This document shows, piece after piece, positions 1-10,824 of a stretch of DNA of 64,000 nt. The DNA lies in assembly GCA_946186375.1 (NCBI GenBank), contig CAMHMZ010000002.1, positions 62,001 through 126,000 of the forward strand, written 5' to 3'. Numbering within the stretch: the stretch's first letter is position 1; each line of letters opens with the position of its first letter. The notes under the pieces are model-generated. The model did not search any database. It had not been told where the DNA came from and worked only from the letters and a program-made list of their open reading frames with translations. The position numbers and the translations under genes were made by a program. The stretch is from an uncultured Clostridia bacterium (lineage in GTDB: Bacteria; Bacillota; Clostridia; Oscillospirales; Oscillospiraceae).

Positions 1-1
1 C

Positions 2-1840
2 GGGAAGAGCTCCGGCTTCATTACCGGCTGCAGCAACGAAGCCTTTATCTGCGGCCGCCGTGACGTCGGCGGTATTACCGGCCAGCTCATCCCGAGCGTC
101 AGCTGGGATTTCTCCAACGACAAGCTGGAGGCGCTGTCCGGGCAAATCGGCAGTTTGAGCCGTCTTATCTCCGCGGCCTCCCAGCACGGTGAGGAGGGCA
201 GCGAGGAACTCGCCGTGCAGCTCGGGCTCATGCAGGACTATGCAAAAACCGCGGCCGAGGAACTGAAAAAAGCTCTCACAGACCAGGAGGCCATCCACGA
301 ACGCGTCATGCACACGATCCACGTCGACCCGGAGACCGGCAGAGTCAGCTTTGATTTTCAATGGGTCGATCTGAGCAGTCTGATGAGTGCGCTGACCGAT
401 CTGCGCGCCCAGTCCGCTCTCATCGACGAGCTGATCAAGACGACCGTAACGGACGTCCGGGAGGATCTGACTAAAATCACGCAGCAGATGTCCGGCGTAC
501 TTGGCGGCATGTATTCTCTTGTCGGCGGCGCCGCAGACGCAGAGCTCTATGAAAGCTATGATATCTCCGCCGCAGAGTGCTATGATCACGACCAGGGCGC
601 TGTCGCGGACTGTATGAACACGGGCCGGATCGAAGCAGAAGACAATGCCGGCGGCCTTCTCGGTACAGTCGGCTATGAGGTCTCCTTCGATATGGAGGAC
701 TCGCTTGACGCTTCGAAGTTTTTGACAGCGGACGCCAGCCGCTATATTTTCGCTGTCGTCCGCGGCAGCCGCAGCTTCGGCGAAGTCGAAGTCAAAGCGG
801 ACGGCGCGGGGGGCATAGTCGGCTCGATGGATGTCGGCGCCGCGGTGAACTGCGTTGGCGTCGGCGCCATGCGCTCGTCGACCGGCGACTACGTAGGCGG
901 CGTCGCGGGCCGCTCCGACGGCTCGATCGTCGGCTGCTGGTCCCGCGCGGATCTGAGCGGGCGGCGCTATGTCGGCGGCATCGCCGGTCTGGGCAGCGGA
1001 CTCACCGGCTGCCGCTCCTGGGCACATATTGAAGAAGCCAGCGAATATGCCGGTTCCGTCGCGGGTTGGAGCGAGGGCGAGATCACGGATAACCTCTATG
1101 TCGACAGCCTCCCCGCCGGGATCGACGGCGTGAGCCTCAGCGGGCAGACTGACCCTGTCAGTGCGGAAGAGCTTGCGGCCATGGAGGATCTGCCGGAAGG
1201 CTTCCGGGATCTGACTGTGCAGTTTCTTGTCGACGGTACCCCAGTCAAAACGCTTACGGTGCCCTTCGGCGGCAGCGTCACGGAGTTCCCCGAGGTCGCA
1301 AACGAAGGCGAGAAATACTGGAAGTGGGACGAGGCGGATCTCAGTCAGATCTATCGCAGTCTCACGGTCAGCGGGAAATATTATTCCCCCGCCACGACGC
1401 TTTCCTCCGGCGGCGAGCTTCCGCAGTTTCTTGTTGAGGGCGTCTTCTACGAGGGACAGGAGCTGACGGTCGCCGAATATAACCCCGGTATGGAAACGGA
1501 CGATCTGATCGGCGCGTATACGCTCTATGTCGACGGCTATGAGGGAGATCTGACCGTACATCTGCGCACGGAAGAAGATGGGCGGATCTTCGCTGTTCGG
1601 GATGACGGGAGTCTTTCCCCCGTTTCCGTCCGGCGCGACGGGCAGTATCTTGTCTTTGAGCTCTCCAACGGAGCGTCCTTTGTGTATCGGCACGCAGAAG
1701 AGCTTCTGGACTACAGCACATGGATCATCGGCGGAGCCGCAGGTCTTGGTGCCGCTGCGATTGTTCTTGTCCTCGTCCTGCGCAGAAGGAAAAAGAAAAA
1801 ACAGGATCTCCCGGAGGAGATCCACGTTTCGGAAGAATAA
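2..1840 (+). CDS. Surface protein with GLUG-like repeats and C-terminal TM anchor (5'-truncated by window)
   Basis: Frame is open from base 2 through the tracked ORF; repeated GGI.G / NTG motifs (VGGIAGLGSGLTGC, AGGIVGSMD); C-terminal hydrophobic helix followed by RRRKKKK. Confidence 0.75.
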   Translation, partial: GKSSGFITGCSNEAFICGRRDVGGITGQLIPSVSWDFSNDKLEALSGQIGSLSRLISAASQHGEEGSEELAVQLGLMQDYAKTAAEELKKALTDQEAIHERVMHTIHVDPETGRVSFDFQWVDLSSLMSALTDLRAQSALIDELIKTTVTDVREDLTKITQQMSGVLGGMYSLVGGAADAELYESYDISAAECYDHDQGAVADCMNTGRIEAEDNAGGLLGTVGYEVSFDMEDSLDASKFLTADASRYIFAVVRGSRSFGEVEVKADGAGGIVGSMDVGAAVNCVGVGAMRSSTGDYVGGVAGRSDGSIVGCWSRADLSGRRYVGGIAGLGSGLTGCRSWAHIEEASEYAGSVAGWSEGEITDNLYVDSLPAGIDGVSLSGQTDPVSAEELAAMEDLPEGFRDLTVQFLVDGTPVKTLTVPFGGSVTEFPEVANEGEKYWKWDEADLSQIYRSLTVSGKYYSPATTLSSGGELPQFLVEGVFYEGQELTVAEYNPGMETDDLIGAYTLYVDGYEGDLTVHLRTEEDGRIFAVRDDGSLSPVSVRRDGQYLVFELSNGASFVYRHAEELLDYSTWIIGGAAGLGAAAIVLVLVLRRRKKKKQDLPEEIHVSEE

Positions 1841-1914
1841 AGCTTTGCAGAACAGAACCTTCTGCCTCGCTTTGCTCGACGCTGGATATCAGAATATAGC
1901 CTTTTATGCACATC

Positions 1915-1938
1915 GAGCCGGGCTGTTCAGCCCGGCTC
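1915..1938 (+). terminator. Hairpin downstream of the surface protein
   Basis: Perfect GAGCCGGGCTG-TT-CAGCCCGGCTC stem followed by an AT-rich run. Confidence 0.5.
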
Positions 1939-2002
1939 AATACTTTTATTTTGACTTCTGTTTGCGCTATTATCCCCATATCGAGTTTTTACAATATGAT
2001 AA

Positions 2003-2036
2003 AACCCTGTATCCGTTGAGAATACAGGGTTTTTTG
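2003..2036 (-). terminator. Terminator downstream of tRNA-Thr
   Basis: ACCCTGTAT...ATACAGGGT hairpin flanked by A/T runs, immediately 3' of the minus-strand tRNA. Confidence 0.6.
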
Positions 2037-2040
2037 TGGA

Positions 2041-2112
2041 GCTGGTAATGTGACTCGAACACACGACCTGCTGATTACGAATCAGCTGCTCTACCGACTG
2101 AGCTATACCAGC
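2041..2112 (-). tRNA. tRNA-Thr (CGT)
   Basis: Reverse complement GCTGGTATAGCTCAGTCGGTAGAGCAGCTGATTCGTAATCAGCAGGTCGTGTGTTCGAGTCACATTACCAGC; 7-bp acceptor; anticodon loop TTCGTAA. Confidence 0.93.
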
Positions 2113-2487
2113 GAGCGCTGCGCTATTGTAGCATAAAGTTTTTCGGAAGTCAACCTCGAATAGATATACAATCTGTATAATTCTGTTACGATTTCGTGCT
2201 TGACAAGCATTTTTTATAAGCCCTCAATGCAATTGTCTGTAATCTGCAACCCGTTTTTTGTTGGAAATCAGCCATCCGATTTTGAGGCGGTTGAGACGAA
2301 AAGCAGTAACATAATCTGTAACAATAATGACACTCCAAAGAGTTATCAACATTTTCAACAGATTTGTCAACAGGTCTAAAACTGCCTATTCAGCCGGGAA
2401 AGTTTTGATTTACTAAAAAATGGTTGATCTTCTAACACATATTCGTTACAAATCGTAAACAAGTTTTGATTTACATAATTGAAATCA

Positions 2488-3168
2488 TCACAAAAGGTTT
2501 AGAATACGGGAATCGGCAAAGGAAACATAGTCGTCACCGGCCACGATAATGTGATCTCTGAATTCAATATTCACAAGCTTCAGCGCGGCGATGACCTTTT
2601 TCGTCACATACTGATCCTCCACGGAGGGCAGCGCAACGCCGTCCGGGTGGTTATGGGCGAGGACGACGGCGCTGGCTCTGTCCTTCAGCGCGATCTCGAC
2701 GATCTTTCGGATGCTGAGATTGACTTCGTTGACGACGCCGCGGCCAAGTTCATTCGTAGAGAGGATCCGGCCGTTGGAGTCCAGGCAGACGAGCAGGGCC
2801 TTCTCGTCCTTCTCGTGCATCAAACGAGGCACGAGAAACTTCCCCGCATCCCCTGTGCCGCGGATCCATTTCATGTCCTTCGTGCTCATGACCGCGCAGC
2901 GCTTATTGAGCTCCGGCACAAGCCTGAGCAGCAAAGCCGTGTTTCTCCCGACACCCTCGACCTCGGTCAGTTCCCGAACGCCCGCGTTCATCACGGCGTC
3001 CAGAGAGCCGAAGCGCTCCAGCAGCCGGTGTGCAAGCTCATTCGTGTCCTGTCTGGGGATCGCGTAAAACAGCAGCAGCTCCAGGGCGTTGACCTCGTTG
3101 AAGTTTTCAAGACCAGACTCCTGAAACCTCGCCTTCAAGCGTTCTCTGTGTCCCTCATGGATGCCCAT
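2488..3168 (-). CDS. radC: RadC/UPF0758 family JAB-domain protein
   Basis: MGIHEGHRERLKARF start; JAB motif HNHPDG...S.ED....; HhH-like N-terminus. Confidence 0.93.
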   Translation of the reverse strand: MGIHEGHRERLKARFQESGLENFNEVNALELLLFYAIPRQDTNELAHRLLERFGSLDAVMNAGVRELTEVEGVGRNTALLLRLVPELNKRCAVMSTKDMKWIRGTGDAGKFLVPRLMHEKDEKALLVCLDSNGRILSTNELGRGVVNEVNLSIRKIVEIALKDRASAVVLAHNHPDGVALPSVEDQYVTKKVIAALKLVNIEFRDHIIVAGDDYVSFADSRILNLL

Positions 3169-3191
3169 GACTTGCCTCCGTCCTTGTTTTT

Positions 3192-4196
3192 TCAGCCGAG
3201 TTCCATCGTCGCGTAGGCATTGAGATCGCTGCCCGCGCGCACGCCAGCCAGGTACTCGTAATAGCCCTGCGCGCCGATCATCGCACCGTTGTCGCCGCAA
3301 AGCCGCAGCGGCGGGATATAGAGCTTTTTTCCGGCGCTCTCCGCCGCGCGCTGGAAGTCCGCGCGGATGCGGGAGTTTGCCGCAACGCCGCCGGCCACGA
3401 CGATCCGATCGTACCCGAGCTCCTCCGCCGCGTGCATCGTGCGCGGCACCAGACTGTCGCTGACGGCCTTGGTAAAGGAGGCTGCCAGACCCGCCCGGTC
3501 GATCTGCTCCCCCTTCTGCTCGGCATTGTGCACCAGATTGATTACGGCGGTCTTCAGGCCGGAGAAGCTCATGTCATAGGGATTGCCATCCACGTGGGCA
3601 ATGGGGAAGCTGTATTTCGTGTCGTCGCCGCCCTGGCTCAGAAGGTCGATCGGTTTTCCGCCGGGATAGGGCAGGCCGAGGACGCGCGCCGTCTTGTCGA
3701 AGCACTCCCCCGCCGCGTCGTCGCGCGTAGCGCCGAGAACGTGCATGTCCGTATAGTCACGCACGTCGACGAGCAGCGTGTTGCCGCCGGAGATAGCCAG
3801 GCACAGGAAAGGCGGCTCGAGCTCGGGATAGGCCAGATAGTTGGCGGCCATGTGGCCGCGGATATGGTGGACCGGGATGAGCGGCACGCCCAGCGCCAGA
3901 GCGCAGGACTTGGCGAAGTTGACGCCCACGAGCACCGCGCCGATCAGACCGGGCGCGTAGCTCACGGCAACGGCGTCGATGTCCTTTCGCTCGAGCTTTG
4001 CCTCCTCCAGCGCGCGGCGCGTCAGCTGGGAGATGGCCTCCACATGACAGCGGGACGCGATCTCCGGCACCACGCCGCCATATACCGCATGCAGATCCGC
4101 CTGGGAGAGGATCTGGTCGGTCAAAATCTTTCTGCCGTCCTCAACGATGGCGACGGCCGTTTCATCGCAGGTAGACTCAAAAGCAAGGATCTTCAA
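3192..4196 (-). CDS. tsaD: tRNA N6-adenosine threonylcarbamoyltransferase TsaD
   Basis: MKILAFESTCDETAVAIVEDG; HHIRGHMAANYL; CFDKTARVLGLPYPGG. Confidence 0.97.
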   Translation of the reverse strand: MKILAFESTCDETAVAIVEDGRKILTDQILSQADLHAVYGGVVPEIASRCHVEAISQLTRRALEEAKLERKDIDAVAVSYAPGLIGAVLVGVNFAKSCALALGVPLIPVHHIRGHMAANYLAYPELEPPFLCLAISGGNTLLVDVRDYTDMHVLGATRDDAAGECFDKTARVLGLPYPGGKPIDLLSQGGDDTKYSFPIAHVDGNPYDMSFSGLKTAVINLVHNAEQKGEQIDRAGLAASFTKAVSDSLVPRTMHAAEELGYDRIVVAGGVAANSRIRADFQRAAESAGKKLYIPPLRLCGDNGAMIGAQGYYEYLAGVRAGSDLNAYATMELG

Positions 4197-4205
4197 AACA
4201 ATGCC

Positions 4206-4649
4206 TCATTTCAAATAGACTGTCATCAAAAGAGCGTCCTCCGTGGGGGCGCTGTAATAGTTTTTTCGCCGTCCGACAGGCTGGAAGCCGAAGCCGCTGT
4301 AGAGCGCGATCGCCGCCTCGTTCGACGCGCGCACCTCCAGCGTGACAAAGGCCAGTTCCAGGTGTTTCGCGCGCTCCAGAAGCTCTGCCAGCAGAGCCCT
4401 CGCGACGCCCATTCTGCGGTGCTCCGGCGCCGTGGCGACGTTGGAGATATAGCCCTCGTCGAGCACATGGAGCATCCCGACATAGCCGAGCATCTCTCCG
4501 TTTTCCTCTGCGACGAGAAACACATGCCGCTCGTCAGGCATCCAGGAGCGCAGCTGCTCCTCCGTCCAAGGGATGGAGAAGCAGCGCTGCTCCAGCGCCT
4601 CCAGCGCGGGCAGATGGCGCTCCTGCGCATCGATCACCGAAAAGGCCAT
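4206..4649 (-). CDS. rimI: Ribosomal protein S18-alanine N-acetyltransferase (GNAT)
   Basis: RRMGVARALL and EVRASNEAAIALYSGFGFQPVGRRKNYY, adjacent to tsaD. Confidence 0.9.
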   Translation of the reverse strand: MAFSVIDAQERHLPALEALEQRCFSIPWTEEQLRSWMPDERHVFLVAEENGEMLGYVGMLHVLDEGYISNVATAPEHRRMGVARALLAELLERAKHLELAFVTLEVRASNEAAIALYSGFGFQPVGRRKNYYSAPTEDALLMTVYLK

Positions 4650-4659
4650 GTCTGCCTCC

Positions 4660-7215
4660 TCAGTGTGCTTCCGCCCAACTGTGGCCGATATGCGCATCCA
4701 CCGTGAGCGGTACTGCGAGCGCGGCGGTGTGCTCCATCTCATAGCTCAAAATCTCGCGCACGCGCTCGGCCTCCTCCTGCGGACACTCGACGATCAGCTC
4801 GTCGTGCACCTGCAGCAGCAGCCGCGCCTGCAGGCCCTCGGCCTTCAGACGCCGGTAGACCGCCACCATGGCGAGCTTGATGATGTCGGCGGCCGTGCCC
4901 TGGATGGGCATGTTCAGCGCGACGCGCTCGCCGAACTGCCTCGTATTAAAGTTGGAGCTTTTGAGCTCCGGCAATGCGCGCCGACGCCCGTAAAGCGTGG
5001 AGACGTATCCGTCGTGGCGTGCCTTCTCGACGATGCTCTTCATATAATCGCGCACACCGTGATACTTGTTCAGATAGGCCTCCATATAGGCCTTGGCCTC
5101 GTTCGGGAAGACACCGATGTCCTGTGCAAGAGAGAAGGCGGAGATCCCGTATACGATGCCGAAGTTGACGGCCTTGGCGCGGCTGCGCAGCGCGTGCGTC
5201 ACCTCCGAAAGCGGCGTATCAAAGACCTGCGAGGCCGTGACGGTGTGGAAATCCTCACCGCTCAGAAAAGCATCCTGCATCGCCTTGTCGCCGGAGATGT
5301 GCGCCAGAAGTCGCAGCTCGATCTGGCTATAGTCGGCGTCGACGAGCGTCATGCCCGGAGAAGCGACGAACATCCGGCGGATCTGCGCACCGAGCTCGCG
5401 TCTGACGGGGATATTCTGCAGATTGGGCTCCGTGGAGGACAGCCGCCCCGTCGCGGTGACGGTCATCTGGAAATTCGTATGGATGCGGCCATCGTCCTCG
5501 ATGACCTTCAAAAGGCCCTCGGCATAGGTGGATTTGAGCTTGGTGAGCATGCGGTAGTCCAGGACCTCCTGCACGATCGGATGTTTGCCGCGCAGCTTCT
5601 CCAGCACGTCCGCGTTCGTGCTCCAGCCGGTCTTGGTCTTCTTTCCGGCCGGGAGCATCAGCTCGTCAAAGAGCACCTCACCGAGCTGCTTCGGGGAGAG
5701 GATGTTGAAATCATGCCCGGCGTGGGAATAAATGCTCTCCTGCAGCGAGGCGATGCCCGCGTTCAGGCTCTGACCGAAGTCGTAGAGCGCTTTTCTGTCA
5801 ACGCAAAAGCCCGTATGCTCCATCTCGGCCAGCACCTCGCAGAGAGGCAGCTCCGCCGTTTCAAAGAGTTCGGTCATCCCCTCCTCGGCCAGCTTCTCCC
5901 GCAGCGGCTCCGTCAGCGTCCAGACAGCCTCCGCGCCCTTGAGCTCCTCGCCCAGATAACGCACGCTGAGCCGCTCGAGCGAATAGTCGCTGTCTGTCGC
6001 AGCGAGCAAATAGCCCGCCAGCGCCGTGTCGAATACGAAGCCCTCGAGCCCCAGCCCCTCGCGCAGCAGCAGCGTCATCAGATTTTTGACGTTGTGCGAG
6101 CGCTTTTTGACGTCTTTGCCGAAAACCGTGCGCAGCAGCTCCTGATAGCGCTCGCCGCAGGCGCTCCAGCTCAGCTCATAGACCGTCTTTCCGTCGCAGA
6201 GCTCCAGACTGTCCAGCCCCTCGAGCGGCAAGACGGCGATCTCCCCGGCCTCTTTGATCGCCCGGAGCAGCACATCGGCCGTCTCGTCTGTGACCTCGAC
6301 ACGCCCGAGCGCTTCATGCGCAGGCGCGGCCGGGGCGTTCTCCGCCTCTTTGAGGCCCCATTTTTCGATAAATTTCTGAAAGCCGAGCTTCTTGAAAAGC
6401 CCATAGAGCTCGGGCCTGTAGTCCTCGTGCCAGAGAGCCTCCTGCGGCTCGAAGGACAGCGGCACCTCGCAGAGGATCGTCGCCAGCCAATAGGACTGCC
6501 GCGCGCTGCTCTCCCCTGCCGCGAGCTTTTTCCGCACGCCGTCCTTGATATCGAGCGTGTCGAGCTCCGCATAGATCCGGTCGAGCGAGCCACAGCGGTG
6601 CAGCAGATCAAGCGCCGTTTTCTCGCCGATGCCCGGCACGCCCGGGATATTGTCCGAGCTGTCGCCCATGAGGGCCTTCAGATCGACCATCTTCTTCGGT
6701 TCGAAACCGTATTCCTCCATAAAGCGTGCGGGGGTATAGAGGATGGTCTCGGTCTGACCCATGCGGGTCTTCACGAGGCAGACGGTCGTCGTGTCCGTGA
6801 CGAGCTGCAGGCTGTCCTTGTCGCCCGTCACGATGACGCAGTCCCAGCCCGCCTTGGCGCACCGGACGGAAACCGTGCCGAGGATGTCGTCGGCCTCGTA
6901 GCCCTCTTTTTCATAGCGGCGCACGCCCATATCGTCGAGCGTCTCCTTCAAAAGCGGCATCTGCACGACGAGCTCCTCCGGCATGGGATGTCGCTGCGCC
7001 TTATAGCCCTCGTAAGCCTTGTGGCGGAAGGTCGGCGCCTTCAGATCAAAGCTGACGCAGAGGGCGTCCGGCTTCTGCTCGTCGAGCAGTCGTTGCAGGA
7101 TCACCAGAAAGCCGTAGACTGCGTTCGTCGGCGTGCCGTCGGGGGCCGTGAGCTGACGCACGCCGTAGAAGGCGCGGTTGACGATGCTGTTTCCGTCGAG
7201 GATCATCAGTTTCAT
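4660..7215 (-). CDS. polA: DNA polymerase I
   Basis: 5'-nuclease N-terminus; DADYSQIELRLLAHISGD; QVHDELIVECP. Confidence 0.98.
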   Translation of the reverse strand: MKLMILDGNSIVNRAFYGVRQLTAPDGTPTNAVYGFLVILQRLLDEQKPDALCVSFDLKAPTFRHKAYEGYKAQRHPMPEELVVQMPLLKETLDDMGVRRYEKEGYEADDILGTVSVRCAKAGWDCVIVTGDKDSLQLVTDTTTVCLVKTRMGQTETILYTPARFMEEYGFEPKKMVDLKALMGDSSDNIPGVPGIGEKTALDLLHRCGSLDRIYAELDTLDIKDGVRKKLAAGESSARQSYWLATILCEVPLSFEPQEALWHEDYRPELYGLFKKLGFQKFIEKWGLKEAENAPAAPAHEALGRVEVTDETADVLLRAIKEAGEIAVLPLEGLDSLELCDGKTVYELSWSACGERYQELLRTVFGKDVKKRSHNVKNLMTLLLREGLGLEGFVFDTALAGYLLAATDSDYSLERLSVRYLGEELKGAEAVWTLTEPLREKLAEEGMTELFETAELPLCEVLAEMEHTGFCVDRKALYDFGQSLNAGIASLQESIYSHAGHDFNILSPKQLGEVLFDELMLPAGKKTKTGWSTNADVLEKLRGKHPIVQEVLDYRMLTKLKSTYAEGLLKVIEDDGRIHTNFQMTVTATGRLSSTEPNLQNIPVRRELGAQIRRMFVASPGMTLVDADYSQIELRLLAHISGDKAMQDAFLSGEDFHTVTASQVFDTPLSEVTHALRSRAKAVNFGIVYGISAFSLAQDIGVFPNEAKAYMEAYLNKYHGVRDYMKSIVEKARHDGYVSTLYGRRRALPELKSSNFNTRQFGERVALNMPIQGTAADIIKLAMVAVYRRLKAEGLQARLLLQVHDELIVECPQEEAERVREILSYEMEHTAALAVPLTVDAHIGHSWAEAH

Positions 7216-7221
7216 AGTTTT

Positions 7222-9201
7222 TTACCTCTTAAGCTGCGTTTCGCCCTTCAGGCGGATGATCTCGTCGCGCAGCTGCGCGGCGATCTCGTATTCGAGCATC
7301 TGCGCGGCCTTGCGCATCTGGCTCTCCAACTGCTCGATGAGCTCGCGGCGCTCGCGCTCGGTCATCTTCACGCCGCCCTTTTTCTTCGGTGCATCGGAGG
7401 CGTCCGTGGAGATCTCCAGCAGATCGCGCACGCTTTTGATAATCGTCTGCGGAACGATGCCGTTTGCTTCGTTATAGGCGATCTGTTTTTTGCGGCGTCG
7501 CTCCGTCTCGACGATGCAGGCGCGCATCGAGGGTGTGATCGTATCGGCGTACATGACGACGATGCTCTCCGCGTTTCGGGCTGCGCGGCCGACGGTCTGG
7601 ATGAGGCTCGTCTCACTGCGCAGAAAGCCCTCCTTGTCCGCGTCGAGGATAGCGACCAGGCCGACCTCCGGAATATCGAGGCCCTCACGCAGGAGGTTAA
7701 TGCCAACCAGCACATCGAATTCGCCGAGGCGCAGGTCGCGGATGATCTCCATGCGCTCGATGGTGCCGATATCGTGGTGCATATAGCGGCAGCGGATCCC
7801 GGCATTTGTGAGATATTCGGACAGATCCTCCGCCATCTTCTTTGTCAGCGTCGTCACGAGGCAGCGCAGGCCGCGCTCGATGCGGGCGTTTATCTCGCCG
7901 ATCAGATCGTCGATCTGACCCTCGACCGGCCGGACGAAGATCTCCGGATCGAGAAGGCCGGTCGGGCGGATGATCTGCTCGGCGATCTGTCCGGCGCGCT
8001 CGCGCTCATAGTCGCCGGGCGTTGCGGAGACATAGACGCGCTGGTGGATGCGCTCAGTGAATTCCTCAAACTTCAGCGGCCGGTTATCAAAGGCCGAGGG
8101 CAGACGGAAGCCGTATTCGACCAGCGACTCCTTGCGCGCCCTATCGCCCCGATACATGGCTCGCACCTGTGGAAGCGTGACATGGCTCTCATCCACAAAA
8201 AGCAGAAAATCCTTCGGGAAATAATCCAGCAGCGTCATCGGCGGGCTGCCGGGCGCGCGGTTGGAGATGACGCGGGAATAATTCTCGATGCCGGAGCAGT
8301 AGCCGAGCTCCTGCATCATTTCGATATCATAGTCTGTGCGCTGGCGGATCCGCTGCGCCTCGATGAGCTTGTTGTTCTCCTCAAAATAGCGCACGCGCTC
8401 GTCGCACTCCGTGCGGATGCGCTCGATCGCAGCCTCGAGCTTCTCGCGGGTCGTCACATAGTGGCTCGCCGGATAGATTGCCGCGTGATTGAGGTAGCGC
8501 GTGACAGTGCCCGTGACGACATTGACCTCGCTGATCCGGTCGACTTCGTCCCCGAAGAATTCCACGCGGATCGCCCGGTCATTGGCATAAGCCGGGAAGA
8601 TCTCGATTGTGTCGCCGCGCACGCGGAACATGTTGCGCTCGAAGGCAATATCGTTTCTCTCATAGCGGATCTCCACAAGCTTGTGCAGCGTCTCGTCAAA
8701 GCTGCGGTGCTGGCCGGGGCGGAAGGAGATGACCATGTTCGCATAGTCGATCGGGTCGCCCAGGCCGTAGATGCAGGAGACTGAGGCCACGACGATCACG
8801 TCCCGCCGCTCGAAGAGGCTCGAGGTCGCGCTGTGGCGCAGCCTCTCGATCTCATCGTTGATGGCGCAGTCCTTTTCAATAAAGGTGTCCGTGTGCGGGA
8901 TATAGGCCTCCGGCTGATAGTAGTCATAGTAGGAGACAAAATACTCCACGGCGTTTTCCGGGAAAAACTCCTTGAATTCGCTGCACAGCTGCGCTGCGAG
9001 CGTTTTGTTGTGGGCCAGGACGAGCGTGGGGCGGTTGAGGCGCGCGATCACGTTTGCCATGGTAAAGGTCTTGCCAGAGCCCGTCACGCCGAGGAGCACC
9101 TGCTCGTCGATGCCGTTCTCGATCCCGGCGACAAGCTCGTCGATAGCCTCCGGCTGGTCTCCGGTCGGCCGATAATCCGAATGCAGCTTAAAAGTCTCCA
9201 T
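7222..9201 (-). CDS. uvrB: Excinuclease ABC subunit B
   Basis: [40 protein letters not shown]-terminal UVR motif. Confidence 0.98.
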   Translation of the reverse strand: METFKLHSDYRPTGDQPEAIDELVAGIENGIDEQVLLGVTGSGKTFTMANVIARLNRPTLVLAHNKTLAAQLCSEFKEFFPENAVEYFVSYYDYYQPEAYIPHTDTFIEKDCAINDEIERLRHSATSSLFERRDVIVVASVSCIYGLGDPIDYANMVISFRPGQHRSFDETLHKLVEIRYERNDIAFERNMFRVRGDTIEIFPAYANDRAIRVEFFGDEVDRISEVNVVTGTVTRYLNHAAIYPASHYVTTREKLEAAIERIRTECDERVRYFEENNKLIEAQRIRQRTDYDIEMMQELGYCSGIENYSRVISNRAPGSPPMTLLDYFPKDFLLFVDESHVTLPQVRAMYRGDRARKESLVEYGFRLPSAFDNRPLKFEEFTERIHQRVYVSATPGDYERERAGQIAEQIIRPTGLLDPEIFVRPVEGQIDDLIGEINARIERGLRCLVTTLTKKMAEDLSEYLTNAGIRCRYMHHDIGTIERMEIIRDLRLGEFDVLVGINLLREGLDIPEVGLVAILDADKEGFLRSETSLIQTVGRAARNAESIVVMYADTITPSMRACIVETERRRKKQIAYNEANGIVPQTIIKSVRDLLEISTDASDAPKKKGGVKMTERERRELIEQLESQMRKAAQMLEYEIAAQLRDEIIRLKGETQLKR

Positions 9202-9303
9202 GGCCCGGCCCTCCTTTTGACACATAATATAGCAAGTTATTTTACCACTTTCTTCCCCGGTTCACAAGGATAATCTGGTATTTCATCTTTCCGTCATAAA
9301 AGG

Positions 9304-9352
9304 AAGGGCTCCCCTCCGTTCCCTGACGAGAGCGAAAGGAGAGCCCTTCCAT
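9304..9352 (-). terminator. Terminator of the acyltransferase gene
   Basis: GGAAGGGCTC...GAGCCCTTCC inverted repeat followed by TTTTATG on the minus strand. Confidence 0.6.
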
Positions 9353-9401
9353 GTCGTTCTTTTTCTCTACAGCGTTGATCCGTCTGCTGCGTCCCGGTCG
9401 A

Positions 9402-10673
9402 TCAGGCAAGCCCCGGCTTGCAGGGACGCCCGATCTTTTCCCGGTAGGCAAAATACAGCTCCTCCGTCGCGAGCGCCATTTTCGTGACGGAAAAGTCACA
9501 GTCGTGCGGATAGATATACCAGGTGTCTTCCAGCGTGTTCAGATCCACGCAGTCGCCGTGCTTGCCGAGGTATTCATACTCGATATGACAGGAGTAGAGG
9601 CTCGGCACGGGCTTGAGCATCTCGAAGGGATCGCCGTCGACGTCCGTGCCGCGTACGGTAAAGCCGTTCATGTCGTGGATGAGCGTCCCCTCGCCCAGGC
9701 GGATAAAGCGTTTGGCGTTGGGCAGAGAGTCCACCGTGACCGGCAGCTCGCCCGTGGAATAGCGGCCTTCCGCGACCTCGCGGCGCACGTTCGCGCGCTC
9801 CCACTCGTACCAGTCCGGGATGTGGGAAAACTCTGTCTCCCCGTTTTCGGCACGCAGCTCGCCGAGCTCTGTCAGCTCCCAGCGCTTGCCGCATTCCCGG
9901 CAAAACAGCCGCGTCTCCTCGCTCGCCATGCGGTATTCCCTCCCGCACGCCGGGCACTGATACAGTACCTTCTGCAAGCCCTCGGCCCGTCTGGGGTACG
10001 TGATGCGGATCCCCCGCTCCTTCTGCCAGGCGTGGTCGTCATACTGGAAGGCCTGCACAAGGCGGTCGTTTATCTCGTCCGCGCTGGCCTCTTTCAGCTC
10101 CTCCGCAGTATACAGCAGCGTAAAATCGGCCTCCGTCGGTTTGACACCCCGGTCATGCAGGTTCCAGAAGGGTGAATTCACATGGTGCCCGTGGCAGATC
10201 AGCGTGACCACCGGGACGCCCAGAAGCTTGCAGAGCTTGCCGAGTGAGGCGGGCAGCACCGCGGTCGTCCCGCAGAGGGAATAACGCGCCTCGGGGTAGA
10301 TGGCGGCGATGTCGCCGTTTTTGACCACTTGTCTGAGCTGGCGTACGAGCGTGAGGTCGTTCGTGAATTTCCGCTTGCAGATGCAGCCGACCTCGCGCAG
10401 CAGCCATTCGCGGCCGATGAAGCCGTCGATCGCGACGACGTAGTTGGCTCGATGCGGATAGATGGCCCTCGTCGCCACCTTAAAATCCAGAAAGGCGTTG
10501 TGGTTGCACAACAGGACATAGGGCGGCTTGAGCCCCTCCGTGCCGTGCCGGCGGATGATAGTCTGATGCTTGAGCGTATCGGGGATACTCAGCACCCAGG
10601 TGAGCGGCCGCAGATAAAACCTGGTGGGAATAGGAGCCTTCTTCATGTCGAAACGTTCAAATGTCGTTTTCAT
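9402..10673 (-). CDS. PlsC-like 1-acyl-glycerol-3-phosphate acyltransferase with C-terminal zinc-ribbon region
   Basis: LLCNHNAFLDFKVA (HX4D-like: NHNAFLD), YPEARYS; CPACGREY...CRECGKRW zinc ribbon. Confidence 0.75.
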   Translation of the reverse strand: MKTTFERFDMKKAPIPTRFYLRPLTWVLSIPDTLKHQTIIRRHGTEGLKPPYVLLCNHNAFLDFKVATRAIYPHRANYVVAIDGFIGREWLLREVGCICKRKFTNDLTLVRQLRQVVKNGDIAAIYPEARYSLCGTTAVLPASLGKLCKLLGVPVVTLICHGHHVNSPFWNLHDRGVKPTEADFTLLYTAEELKEASADEINDRLVQAFQYDDHAWQKERGIRITYPRRAEGLQKVLYQCPACGREYRMASEETRLFCRECGKRWELTELGELRAENGETEFSHIPDWYEWERANVRREVAEGRYSTGELPVTVDSLPNAKRFIRLGEGTLIHDMNGFTVRGTDVDGDPFEMLKPVPSLYSCHIEYEYLGKHGDCVDLNTLEDTWYIYPHDCDFSVTKMALATEELYFAYREKIGRPCKPGLA

Positions 10674-10824
10674 GCTTACCACTCCTGTTTCATTATTTAC
10701 CGTTTTGTAGTATCATAACACAATGACGGTCAATAATCCACTATTATATTGGTCTCGTCAGGATCCCGTCGACCATTCCCCGCACCAGAAGAGGAGCCGC
10801 CCAAAGGCGGCCCCTCATAAAATA

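Noticed and set aside
4573-8784. 1403-aa open frame antisense to rimI, polA and uvrB
   Set aside because: Runs opposite three strongly conserved genes; explained by high GC third positions removing stops in the antisense frame. No RBS or recognisable domain.
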